Of a stretch of 64,000 bases of DNA, positions 40,361-48,092 are shown piece by piece. Origin of the DNA: an uncultured Oscillospiraceae bacterium. GTDB lineage: Bacteria > Bacillota > Clostridia > Oscillospirales > Oscillospiraceae. Below the pieces are notes generated by a model. That model did not search any database, was not told where the DNA came from, and worked only from the letters and a program-made list of their open reading frames with translations. Numbering within the stretch: the first letter of the stretch is position 1; every line of letters begins with the position of its first letter. The translations under genes were made by a program, and so were the position numbers. The stretch spans positions 154,737 through 218,736 of the forward strand of contig CAKSWT010000004.1 of assembly GCA_934512135.1 (NCBI GenBank). The letters are read 5' to 3'.

Positions 40361-41662
40361 TCACCTTAAAAATGTCAGATTGTAGGTCCCACCGGTAAAT
40401 CGCTCGTCGTCCACGATTCGAATCTGTTCCTGAATATTGGTGGGGACCCCTTCAATCACCAGCTCACACAGGGCCGCCCGGAGCTTCCGCAGCGTCTCCT
40501 CCCGGGTGGGACTGCATACAATCAACTTCCCCACCAGGGCGTCATAATAGGGCGACACCTGGGTGCCGCACAGAAGATCGGTATCAAAACGGACCCCCGG
40601 GCCCCCAGGGACATGGACCTCTGTCACCGTGCCGCAGCCTCGGGCATTGATGCGGCATTCCACGGCGCTGCCCTGTAATACCACCTCCTGCTGCTTCTGC
40701 TGTAGCGGGATTCCTGCGGCAATCCGAATCTGCCATTTCACCAAATCCACCCCGCAGAGCATCTCCGACACGGCGTGCTCCACCTGGAGCCGCACGTTCA
40801 TCTCCATAAACCAAAAGTTCCCCTGGGCGTCCATGAGAAACTCCATGGTCCCCACACCCACATAGTTGAGGGTCCGGAGGGCATCGAGCACCTGCGGAAT
40901 CATGGCGGCTCTCTGCTTCGCAGAAACGCCAGGCGACGGGGTTTCCTCCAGCAGCTTCTGGTTGCGCCGCTGGAGAGAGCAGTCCCGCTCCCCCAGGCAG
41001 AGAGCATTCCCGTATTCATCCGCCAGAAGCTGAAATTCAATGTGTCTGGCCGGGGAAATGTATTTCTCTAAGTAGAGGCTTCCGTCTCCAAAGGCGGAGA
41101 TTGCCTCCGTCCTTGCCTGGGGATAGGCCGCCGCCAACTCCTGAGGCGTTCGTACCAGGCGGATTCCCCGGCCCCCGCCTCCGGCGGCTGCCTTTAGCAT
41201 CAGCGGATAGCCGATGTTCTCTCCGGCGGCCAGGGCTTCCTCTTGGGAGCCCAGGATTCCGGTGCCCGGAATGACCCGAAGGGATGTTTTGGCCATCATG
41301 GCCTTCAGCGCAGCCTTATCGCTGAGCCGCTCCATGGCCTCCGGGTCCGGTCCGATAAAAACCAGGCCGTTTTTTCGGCAGAGCCGGGCAAACTGGGCAT
41401 TCTCCGATAAAAAGCCGTAGCCGGGATGTACCGCCTGGGCCCCGGAAAGGCAGGCAGCGCTGATGATCCGCTCCTGGCAGAGATAGCTCTCTGCGGCCTC
41501 CGGGCCTCCAATGCAGTAGCTCTCGTCGGCCAGGGAAACATGCAGTGCGTTCCGGTCTGCCTGAGAATAGACAGCCACGGTGGAAATGCCCATTTCCCGA
41601 CAGGCCCGGATAATCCGCACGGCAATCTCTCCCCGGTTGGCCACAAGGATTTTGGAAAACAT
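40361..41662 (-). CDS. accC: Biotin carboxylase subunit of acetyl-CoA carboxylase
   Basis: ATP-dependent carboxylation of the biotin on AccB. The 433-residue protein has the start KILVANRGEIAVRIIRACRE, ATP-grasp glycine loop KAAAGGGGRGIR, and the biotin-carboxylase motif FMEMNVRLQVEHAVSE; the last shows V where NxR-Q-VEH is usual, with R and E retained. The start at 41662 lies 4 nt from the fabZ stop with GGAGGGG before it; the longer reading runs through fabZ. Confidence 0.95.
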   Translation of the reverse strand: MFSKILVANRGEIAVRIIRACREMGISTVAVYSQADRNALHVSLADESYCIGGPEAAESYLCQERIISAACLSGAQAVHPGYGFLSENAQFARLCRKNGLVFIGPDPEAMERLSDKAALKAMMAKTSLRVIPGTGILGSQEEALAAGENIGYPLMLKAAAGGGGRGIRLVRTPQELAAAYPQARTEAISAFGDGSLYLEKYISPARHIEFQLLADEYGNALCLGERDCSLQRRNQKLLEETPSPGVSAKQRAAMIPQVLDALRTLNYVGVGTMEFLMDAQGNFWFMEMNVRLQVEHAVSEMLCGVDLVKWQIRIAAGIPLQQKQQEVVLQGSAVECRINARGCGTVTEVHVPGGPGVRFDTDLLCGTQVSPYYDALVGKLIVCSPTREETLRKLRAALCELVIEGVPTNIQEQIRIVDDERFTGGTYNLTFLR

Positions 41663-41666
41663 CGTC

Positions 41667-42083
41667 CTACCCCTCCACCACGGCGAAGGAAAACTCCGCT
41701 GTGACACAGAGGCGCTCTCCCACATAGATACTACCCTCCGCAAAGTAGAAGGGTTCCTTCACCCGGCGCAGCCGGCATCTGGCTTCTACCGTATCTCCCG
41801 GCCGCACCGGCCCCCGGAACCGGACCCGATCCAACCCCGTATACATGGGCAGGGTCCCCTCCTTTAGCCGGTTTTTCAGCAGCACACAGGCAGACTGGGC
41901 CAGAATCTCGCAGAGGATCACCCCGGGAACCACCGGTGCCTGGGGAAAGTGTCCCTGGAGAAAGAACTCGTCCCCCCGGACCCTGTAGTGTCCCACTGCG
42001 GTATCCTCCACCAGCTCCGCCTGATCCAGCAGCAGCATCGGCTCCCGGTGGGGCAAAAGGCGCTTTAATTCTTCCCGATTCAT
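41667..42083 (-). CDS. fabZ: 3-hydroxyacyl-ACP dehydratase FabZ
   Basis: A 138-residue hotdog enzyme that removes water from 3-hydroxyacyl-ACP. Catalytic H45 lies in GHFPQAPVVPGV and E59 in ILCEILAQSA. ATG overlaps the accB TGA (ATGA). It sits between accB and accC, a common clostridial order. Confidence 0.95.
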   Translation of the reverse strand: MNREELKRLLPHREPMLLLDQAELVEDTAVGHYRVRGDEFFLQGHFPQAPVVPGVILCEILAQSACVLLKNRLKEGTLPMYTGLDRVRFRGPVRPGDTVEARCRLRRVKEPFYFAEGSIYVGERLCVTAEFSFAVVEG

Positions 42084-42496
42084 GGCTTCCTCCTGACCCG
42101 GAACAGTTCCGTTCCATATTCCACCATTTGTCCGTTGGACACCAGGACCTCCAGGATCTCTCCGTCACAGTCCGCCCCCAGCTCGTTCATCAGCTTCATG
42201 GCCTCGATAATACAGACGGTTTGTCCTGCGGTGACCTGGCTGCCCACCGTAACATAGGGCTCTGCGTCCTCGGCCGGTGCGCCGTAGAAGATGCCCACCA
42301 GGGGCGAGGTAATGGTAACGCAGTTCTGGGGTTTTCCGGCCTCTTCCGGCTCCGGATGTTCTGCCGCCGTGGCCGGGGCCGCCACTGTCTGGGTGCGCTC
42401 CAGCCGCACGACTTGGTTATCCTGGGTGATCTCCAGACCGGTGAGCTCCAGCTCCCGCATCAGCGCAGCATATTTTCGGATATCTGATTCGTTCAT
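42080..42496 (-). CDS. accB: Biotin carboxyl carrier protein
   Basis: A 138-residue carrier: helical N-terminus, an Ala/Pro/Glu linker (~38-56) and the biotinyl domain with K101 in IEAMKLMNEL. Starts 3 nt after the fabF stop. Confidence 0.95.
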   Translation of the reverse strand: MNESDIRKYAALMRELELTGLEITQDNQVVRLERTQTVAAPATAAEHPEPEEAGKPQNCVTITSPLVGIFYGAPAEDAEPYVTVGSQVTAGQTVCIIEAMKLMNELGADCDGEILEVLVSNGQMVEYGTELFRVRRKP

Positions 42497-42499
42497 AAG

Positions 42500-43735
42500 C
42501 TATACCTTTCTGAAGGCCAGGGAGGCATTGTGCCCGCCGAAGCCAAGAGAATTGGACAATGCCAGGGTGACCTTCTGCCCAATGGCCTGGTCTGGAATAT
42601 AGAACAGGTCGCATTCCTCGTCGGGCTCTTTGAGATTGATGGTGGGGGGAAGCACTCCGTCCTCCAGGGTCTTTAGGCAGACCATGGCCTCCAGGGCCCC
42701 CGCTGCCCCCAGCATGTGTCCCGTCATGGACTTGGTGGAGCTGACAAATGCCCTTGGGGCCGCCTCTCCCAGAACCCGGTGAATGGCCAGGGTCTCCGTG
42801 GAGTCGTTTTTGGGGGTTCCGGTGCCATGGGCATTGATATAGACCAGGTCCTCCCGAGTATAGGCCGCCTCCTTTAGGGCAAGTTCCATGGCCCGGGCGC
42901 CTCCGTCTCCCTGAGGCTGAGGTGAGGTCATATGATAGGCGTCGCAGGTGGCGCCATAGCCACAGACTTCTCCGTAGATGTGGGCGCCCCGCTGTTTTGC
43001 GTGCTCATACTCCTCCAGCACCAGCGCCGTGGCTCCCTCTCCCATGACAAATCCCTCCCGGCGGCGGTCAAAGGGCAGCGAGGCGGCATTGGGATCCGTG
43101 GCGGTGGACAGGGCATGCATATTCATAAACCCAGCCACCGCAGATGCGGTGATGGCCGCCTCTGCGCCTCCGGCAATCATGGCGTCCACATAGCCGTGGC
43201 GTATCATGCGCATGGCCTCTCCAATGGCATTGGCGCCGGAGGCACAGGCCGTTACCGCCGGCATGGCCGGTCCCTGACAGCCAAAACGAATGGCAATCAG
43301 CCCGGAGGCCATATTGGCAATCATCATGGGGACAAACAGCGCCGAAACCCGCCGGGGCCCCCGATCCATCAGCTTCTGATGCTCCTTCTCAAAGGTCTCG
43401 ATGCCGCCGATCCCGGTTCCGAAGCACACCCCGATCCGCTGCGGCGGCAGCGTTCCTATGATTCCGCTCTCCGTCACGGCCTCCTGGGCCGCCGCCACCG
43501 AGAACTGGGCATATCGGTCCGTCCGCAGGCTCTCATTGACTTCCAGGCAGGAAAGCGGGTCAAAATTCTTCACCTCCGCCGCCAGCACCGCCTTAAAGCC
43601 GGTGGTGTCAAAGCGGGTGATGGGGCCGATTCCATGGACCCCGGCTTGGAGATTCTCCCAGGTTTCCGACACATTGCTTCCCACCGGGGTAATGGCTCCC
43701 AGCCCCGTCACAACAACCTTTCTGTTTTCCGTCAT
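42500..43735 (-). CDS. fabF: 3-oxoacyl-ACP synthase II
   Basis: The elongating condensing enzyme. The 411-residue thiolase-fold protein carries C164 in VTACASGANAIG, and the two active-site histidines in NAHGTGTPKNDSTE and KSMTGHMLGAAGALE. AGGAGG lies about 9 nt before the ATG. It is the only condensing enzyme in this operon. Confidence 0.96.
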   Translation of the reverse strand: MTENRKVVVTGLGAITPVGSNVSETWENLQAGVHGIGPITRFDTTGFKAVLAAEVKNFDPLSCLEVNESLRTDRYAQFSVAAAQEAVTESGIIGTLPPQRIGVCFGTGIGGIETFEKEHQKLMDRGPRRVSALFVPMMIANMASGLIAIRFGCQGPAMPAVTACASGANAIGEAMRMIRHGYVDAMIAGGAEAAITASAVAGFMNMHALSTATDPNAASLPFDRRREGFVMGEGATALVLEEYEHAKQRGAHIYGEVCGYGATCDAYHMTSPQPQGDGGARAMELALKEAAYTREDLVYINAHGTGTPKNDSTETLAIHRVLGEAAPRAFVSSTKSMTGHMLGAAGALEAMVCLKTLEDGVLPPTINLKEPDEECDLFYIPDQAIGQKVTLALSNSLGFGGHNASLAFRKV

Positions 43736-43750
43736 ATCTCTGTCCTCCTG

Positions 43751-44473
43751 CTATATGGCGATTCCGCCGTCCACCTGAAGCACCGTGCCGGTGACATACC
43801 CCGCCTGGGCCAGGTAGGCCGCGGCCTCTGCAATGTCCTGGGGTGTTCCCATCCGGCCCAGAGGAATCTGGGAAATCACGCCCTCCTGGGACGCCGTCAT
43901 ATCCGTGGCTACAAATCCAGGGGCAATGGCATTACACCGGATTCCCTTGGGCGCCAGCTCCTTGGCCACGGTCTTTGTAAGGCCGATCAGCCCCGCCTTG
44001 GCAGATGCGTAATTGCACTGACCGGGATTTCCAATGATTCCGGACACCGAGGAGATATTGATGATGCACCCTTCCCGGTTTCGAATCATCAGTCCTGCCG
44101 TGTGGCGAATCATATGGAACGCCCCTTTGAGATTGACGGCAATCACCCGGTCAAAGTTCTCCTCTCCCATCATGGGAATCAGCCCATCTCGGGTGATGCC
44201 TGCATTGTTCACCAGAATATGCACCGTTCCGAAGGTCTTTCGAATTTGAGCCACCGTATCCTTTGTGGCGGCAAAGTCAGCCACGTCACAGCGGTAGGCG
44301 GCGGCCCTCCCCCCGGAGCGTCTTTGGCAGTCCAGGCGAACCGCCTCGGCCCCTTCGGCGTTGCCGCTGTAAAGCAGCGCCACCTCCGCTCCCAGGTCCG
44401 CAAGCCGTCTGGCAATGGCGGCGCCGATTCCCCGGGATCCCCCGGTAACCACGGCAACCTTTCCCTTTAACAT
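43751..44473 (-). CDS. fabG: 3-oxoacyl-ACP reductase
   Basis: NADPH-dependent ketoreductase of the SDR family. The 240-residue protein has VTGGSRGIGAAIA, NNAGITRDGL, NISSVSG and NYASAKAGL (Tyr/Lys pair), ending VLQVDGGIAI. The start at 44473 overlaps the fabD TAA by 7 nt; earlier in-frame codons fall inside fabD. Confidence 0.95.
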   Translation of the reverse strand: MLKGKVAVVTGGSRGIGAAIARRLADLGAEVALLYSGNAEGAEAVRLDCQRRSGGRAAAYRCDVADFAATKDTVAQIRKTFGTVHILVNNAGITRDGLIPMMGEENFDRVIAVNLKGAFHMIRHTAGLMIRNREGCIINISSVSGIIGNPGQCNYASAKAGLIGLTKTVAKELAPKGIRCNAIAPGFVATDMTASQEGVISQIPLGRMGTPQDIAEAAAYLAQAGYVTGTVLQVDGGIAI

Positions 44474-45366
44474 ATGGGACACCCACCTTCCTGCGCCGTA
44501 TAGGCCACGGCCTCCGGCAAAATCTTTCGAATCAAATTGGTAAGGGTACGTCCCGGACCAATCTCCACAAACTCCTCTATGCCCGCTGCCGCCATATTCC
44601 GAATCAGCCGCTCCCACAGCACAGGGCTGGCAATCTGCCGGGAAAGGAGCGCCGCCGGAGCCTCGTCATCGAAGCCATAGGGGGTTCCGGTGGCATTGGC
44701 ATAAAGGGGCATACGGGGCCTGTGCAGAGGCACCTGCTCCAGCTCCCTGCGGAAGGCCTCTGCGGCCTCCTGCATATAGGGCGAGTGAAACGCTCCGTTG
44801 ACCTTCAGCGGAACGCTTCTGCCGCCTGCATTCCGGACCTCCCGGCAGAACGCCTCCATCCGGCCGACCTCCCCGGACACGGAAATCTGACCGGGGCAGT
44901 TGAAATTCACCGGATAAACTCCACAGGCTCCGGCAATCTCCTTCACCTGCTCCTCGGTTAATTTCAGCACCGCGGCCATGGTGGTGGGCTGCTGCTCCGC
45001 GCAGACCTGCATCAGCGTGCCACGGCGGCACACCAGAGAAAAGCCATCCTCCAGGGACACCAGGCCGCTGTATGCCGCAGCGGCAACCTCTCCCAGGGAG
45101 AATCCGGCAACGGCACTGGGAACAATCCCACGCTCCCGGAGGGCAGCGGCAGCGGCCAACTCCACCGCAAACAGGCAGGGCTGTGTATTGGCCGTTTCCC
45201 GCAGCTCCTGCTCCGTGCCAAAAAAGCACTGGGCCGATGTGCCGGGGCGCAGGGCGTCACACTGGGCAAACACCGCCTGCGCTCTCTGGGAGCTCTGGGC
45301 CAGCTGGCGGCCCATGCCGGGTCGCTGATCTCCCTGGCCGGAAAACACAAAGGCTATCTGACCCAT
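44467..45366 (-). CDS. fabD: Malonyl-CoA:ACP transacylase
   Basis: Loads malonate onto ACP. The 299-residue protein begins MGQIAFVFSGQGDQRPGMG; the nucleophile S90 lies in GFSLGEVAA and the partner His in NGAFHSPYM. The start at 45366 has AGGAG 7 nt before it and overlaps the fabK end by 13 nt; the longer reading adds 111 residues inside fabK. Confidence 0.95.
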   Translation of the reverse strand: MGQIAFVFSGQGDQRPGMGRQLAQSSQRAQAVFAQCDALRPGTSAQCFFGTEQELRETANTQPCLFAVELAAAAALRERGIVPSAVAGFSLGEVAAAAYSGLVSLEDGFSLVCRRGTLMQVCAEQQPTTMAAVLKLTEEQVKEIAGACGVYPVNFNCPGQISVSGEVGRMEAFCREVRNAGGRSVPLKVNGAFHSPYMQEAAEAFRRELEQVPLHRPRMPLYANATGTPYGFDDEAPAALLSRQIASPVLWERLIRNMAAAGIEEFVEIGPGRTLTNLIRKILPEAVAYTAQEGGCPIC

Positions 45367-46298
45367 GCCGCCGCTCCTCTCAATATCGGTTCCGCTCCCG
45401 TTACCACGTCCCGGATAATCTCCGCCGCAGGCTGCTCCTGCCGCACCATGGCGGCGACCTGTCCGGCCAGGAAAGAGCCTCGCTCCAGATCTCCCTCCTG
45501 CACCGCCCGGCGCAGGGCGCCGGTACCCAGAGCCTCCAGCGTTTCCTCGGACATACCCCCATATTCCGCCGCCTGATAGCTTCGGGCAAAGGGGGTCCGG
45601 AGACTGCGGACGGGATGGCCCAGGCGTTTTCCCGTGACCATGGTACACAAATCGGTAGCCTGAAGGATTTTCTCCCGATAGACCGGGTGAATGGAGCACT
45701 CCTTGGCGCTTAAAAACCGGGTCCCCATTTGCACGCCGCAGGCCCCCAGCATCAGTGCCGCAGCAAATCCACGGCCATCGGCAATGCCTCCTGCGGCAAT
45801 CACCGGAAGATCGGTGGCGTCACAGATCTGTGGCACCAGCACCATGGTGGTCAGCTCCCCCACATGGCCGCCGCTCTCTCCGCCTTCGGCAATCAGCGCG
45901 GTGGCACCCAGCCGAGTCATCAGCTTCGCCATGGCCACAGAGGCCACCACGGGGATGACCTGGATCCCCGCCGCCAGCCAGCGCTTCATATATTTCCCGG
46001 GATTTCCGGCCCCGGTGGTAACTACGGGAATCTGCTCCTCCACCACCACCTGGGCAACCTCCTCTGCAAAGGGACTCATCAGCATGATGTTGACCCCCAG
46101 GGGGCCGGAGGTCTGCTCCCGGGCGATCCGAATTTGCTGCCGAACCAGTTCTCCCGGCGCATTTCCGGCTGCAATAATGCCCAGGCCGCCACCCTCGGTG
46201 ACGGCTGCCGCAAGGGTTCCGTCGGCGATCCACGCCATACCGCCCTGGAGCACAGGGTACCGAATCCCCAGCAGCGAGCTCAGCGGAGAGGCAATCAT
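45354..46298 (-). CDS. fabK: Enoyl-ACP reductase II (FMN)
   Basis: A 314-residue nitronate-monooxygenase/FabK-type TIM barrel: YPVLQGGMAWIADG, IMLMSPF, ALIAEGGESGGHVG with the catalytic-site His, and AAGGIADGRG. This is the triclosan-insensitive flavin enzyme used in place of FabI by many Firmicutes. ATG overlaps the acpP stop by 4 nt. Confidence 0.95.
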   Translation of the reverse strand: MIASPLSSLLGIRYPVLQGGMAWIADGTLAAAVTEGGGLGIIAAGNAPGELVRQQIRIAREQTSGPLGVNIMLMSPFAEEVAQVVVEEQIPVVTTGAGNPGKYMKRWLAAGIQVIPVVASVAMAKLMTRLGATALIAEGGESGGHVGELTTMVLVPQICDATDLPVIAAGGIADGRGFAAALMLGACGVQMGTRFLSAKECSIHPVYREKILQATDLCTMVTGKRLGHPVRSLRTPFARSYQAAEYGGMSEETLEALGTGALRRAVQEGDLERGSFLAGQVAAMVRQEQPAAEIIRDVVTGAEPILRGAAAWVR

Positions 46299-46522
46299 CG
46301 CTCCGCCTTTTTCCGCTGGATGAACTGGTCCAAATCTCCCACCGTCTCCAGCTTCTGATCCAGCTCCAGCTCCATGCCGATTTCGTCCTCCAGATTCATC
46401 AGCAGCTCCACCGTGTCCAGGGAGTCAATGCCAAGCTCCGAGAACTTCCGCTCCGGGGTCACCTCAGCGCAGGCGCAGCCGGTGCGCTGGGCAATGATTT
46501 TTGCAATAGCGTCTAAATACAT
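46295..46522 (-). CDS. acpP: Acyl carrier protein
   Basis: A 75-residue carrier with the phosphopantetheine site S34 in LGIDSLDTVELLM. AGGAGG stands 8 nt before the ATG. First gene of the fatty-acid operon. Confidence 0.96.
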   Translation of the reverse strand: MYLDAIAKIIAQRTGCACAEVTPERKFSELGIDSLDTVELLMNLEDEIGMELELDQKLETVGDLDQFIQRKKAER

Positions 46523-46565
46523 AATTGTACCTCCTCAATGATGCGGCGGCGCCGCGTTTGAGGGT

Positions 46566-46571
46566 ATTATA
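46566..46571 (-). promoter_or_regulatory. -10 box of the fatty-acid operon
   Basis: TATAAT on the minus strand, about 44 nt before the acpP ATG. The position 17 nt upstream reads ACTTCG, a very poor -35, which suggests that an activator is needed. Confidence 0.6.
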
Positions 46572-46597
46572 TGCCCTGCACTGTTCCTCGAAGTGTG

Positions 46598-46627
46598 CCA
46601 GACCGTTCCAAAACCGTTCCAAAACCG
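46598..46627 (-). repeat. 11-bp direct repeats upstream of the fatty-acid promoter
   Basis: On the minus strand CGGTTTTGGAA occurs twice in tandem (46606-46627), followed by a partial third copy CGGTCTGG (46598-46605). The 11-bp spacing puts the copies on one face of the helix, at about -38 to -67 from the predicted start of transcription. Confidence 0.8.
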
Positions 46628-46715
46628 AGGATTTTCCGCTATTTTTCTGCATATCGGCGCCGGGCACTGATTTCTCCCGTTCCCAGGCGGGGATTATCTG
46701 GTCCCCACCATGCAG

Positions 46716-46753
46716 AAAAACCGCCCCGGGCGCGAAATGCGCACCGGAGCGGT
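46716..46753 (-). terminator. Terminator after lrgAB
   Basis: On the minus strand, ACCGCTCCGGTGCGC pairs with GCGCCCGGGGCGGT and is followed by TTTTC, 10 nt past the lrgB stop. Confidence 0.82.
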
Positions 46754-46762
46754 ATGGCAGGA

Positions 46763-47452
46763 TCACAAAAATTGGGCAAACACAGAGGCCCCCACCACGG
46801 TCAGCAGGCCGGAGACCGCAATGGACAGGCTGCTCATGGCCCCCTCCACCTCCCCCATCTCCATGGCCTTGGCGGTTCCCAGGGCATGGGCAGAGGAGCC
46901 AATGGCAATTCCCTTGGCAATGGGGTCGTGAATGCGGAACAGCTTCAGCACCAGTGGGGCAAGTACATTGCCCAAGATGCCGGTGATGATAATCACCGCC
47001 ACTGTCAGGGTCACATAACCTCCCAGCTCCTGGGAAACCCCCATGCCGATGGCCGTGGTAATGGACTTGGGCAGCAGCGTCACATACTCTGCATGGGACA
47101 GATGGAACAGCACGCTCATGGCAAGAACACTCACCAGCGTGGTAAGCACCCCGGAGAGAATCCCCGCCAAAATGGCCTTCCAGTTCTGTTTCAGCAGCTC
47201 CAGCTTCTCATACAGCGGCACCGCCAAACAGACCGTGGCAGGGGTCAGCAAAAAGCTCAGATACTTCGCCCCGTCGTAGTAGACGTCGTAGTCCACATGG
47301 GCCACCACCAAGATCAGAATCGTGGCGGCAATGGAGATCAGCAGAGGATTCAGCAGAGCCAGGTGAAACCTTCTCTGGAGCAGGCAGCCCAATCCATAGG
47401 CCCCCAGACTGACCACCACCCCAAAGCATACGGATTGCTCAAACAGCTCCAT
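46763..47452 (-). CDS. lrgB: LrgB family membrane protein
   Basis: A 229-residue protein with six to seven hydrophobic segments and the family motifs LLTPATVCLAVPLYE, LPKSITTAIGMGVS, and HALGTAKAMEMGEVEGAMSSL. LrgB works with LrgA; in staphylococci the pair modulates murein hydrolase activity, and related pairs carry small organic acids (pyruvate, glycolate). Overlaps lrgA by 14 nt. Confidence 0.9.
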   Translation of the reverse strand: MELFEQSVCFGVVVSLGAYGLGCLLQRRFHLALLNPLLISIAATILILVVAHVDYDVYYDGAKYLSFLLTPATVCLAVPLYEKLELLKQNWKAILAGILSGVLTTLVSVLAMSVLFHLSHAEYVTLLPKSITTAIGMGVSQELGGYVTLTVAVIIITGILGNVLAPLVLKLFRIHDPIAKGIAIGSSAHALGTAKAMEMGEVEGAMSSLSIAVSGLLTVVGASVFAQFL

Positions 47453-47813
47453 GGTCCTCCCCCTTTCCGCGGCTCCTGCGGAGCACCAGCTGGGTCATAT
47501 GTCCGCTCACCAGCATCACCGCCAGGGTGGAGATCACCGTGATGACTCCATAGGCCAGCAGGTTGGCCCGGATAATCCCCCAAGAGGTCATCAGGCCCAC
47601 CGCCGCCGGGATAAACATCACCGGCATAATCTCAATGAGAAAGTGGGCCGTGTCCTTCACGTCCTCCAGCGCCAGAAGCCGGAAGTGGAGGCAGAGAAAC
47701 AGCAGCACCAAGCCGTAAATGCTGGCCGGAATGGGCAGCGGGATCAGGTAATTCAAAAGCTCTCCCACAAAGGAGATTCCCAAAATCACCGCAAATTGCT
47801 TTAAAAAATTCAT
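47439..47813 (-). CDS. lrgA: LrgA/CidA family holin-like protein
   Basis: A 124-residue protein with four hydrophobic segments and the family core LLNYLIPLPIPASIYGLVLLF, here in the first half, then FIPAAVGLM. ATG 47813 is preceded by AGAGG; longer in-frame readings pass through the promoter and are rejected. Confidence 0.88.
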   Translation of the reverse strand: MNFLKQFAVILGISFVGELLNYLIPLPIPASIYGLVLLFLCLHFRLLALEDVKDTAHFLIEIMPVMFIPAAVGLMTSWGIIRANLLAYGVITVISTLAVMLVSGHMTQLVLRRSRGKGEDHGAV

Positions 47814-47850
47814 AAATATTTCGCCTCTGGGAATAAATTCGATAACCCCA

Positions 47851-47879
47851 ATTATACTGCGGCGTTCTGGGCCTGTCAA
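47851..47879 (-). promoter_or_regulatory. Consensus sigma-A promoter of lrgAB
   Basis: On the minus strand: TTGACA (47874-47879), 17-nt spacer, TATAAT (47851-47856), a perfect consensus, the strongest-looking promoter in the window. Confidence 0.93.
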
Positions 47880-48012
47880 TTTGGCAGAATGACCCAGGTT
47901 CCTCTGCCATTCCGGGGAGCCTTGGTGTATTTTGCACCATCCCTCCCGGCGCAAATTGTAGCACGTCGCACAAATTGTCGCTTCGAAATGTTTGATTTCT
48001 CAGCAAATTGCA

Positions 48013-48040
48013 TTGACATTGCCTCCGGGAATGGTAAAAT
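48013..48040 (+). promoter_or_regulatory. Sigma-A promoter of beta-helix lipoprotein gene
   Basis: -35 TTGACA (48013-48018), 16-nt spacer, -10 TAAAAT (48035-48040). Confidence 0.85.
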
Positions 48041-48092
48041 GAAAATGACCAATCTTTGCCTCCGGCAAAGGGAAGAAAGGAGAAGCATTGAA

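Noticed and set aside
44474..44617. Upstream extension of fabG (48 residues)
   Set aside because: Lies inside fabD in another frame; the ATG at 44473 with fabD overlap gives the normal FabG N-terminus.
45367..45699. Upstream extension of fabD (111 residues)
   Set aside because: Runs through fabK in another frame; the normal MGQIAFVFSGQG start has its own ribosome site.
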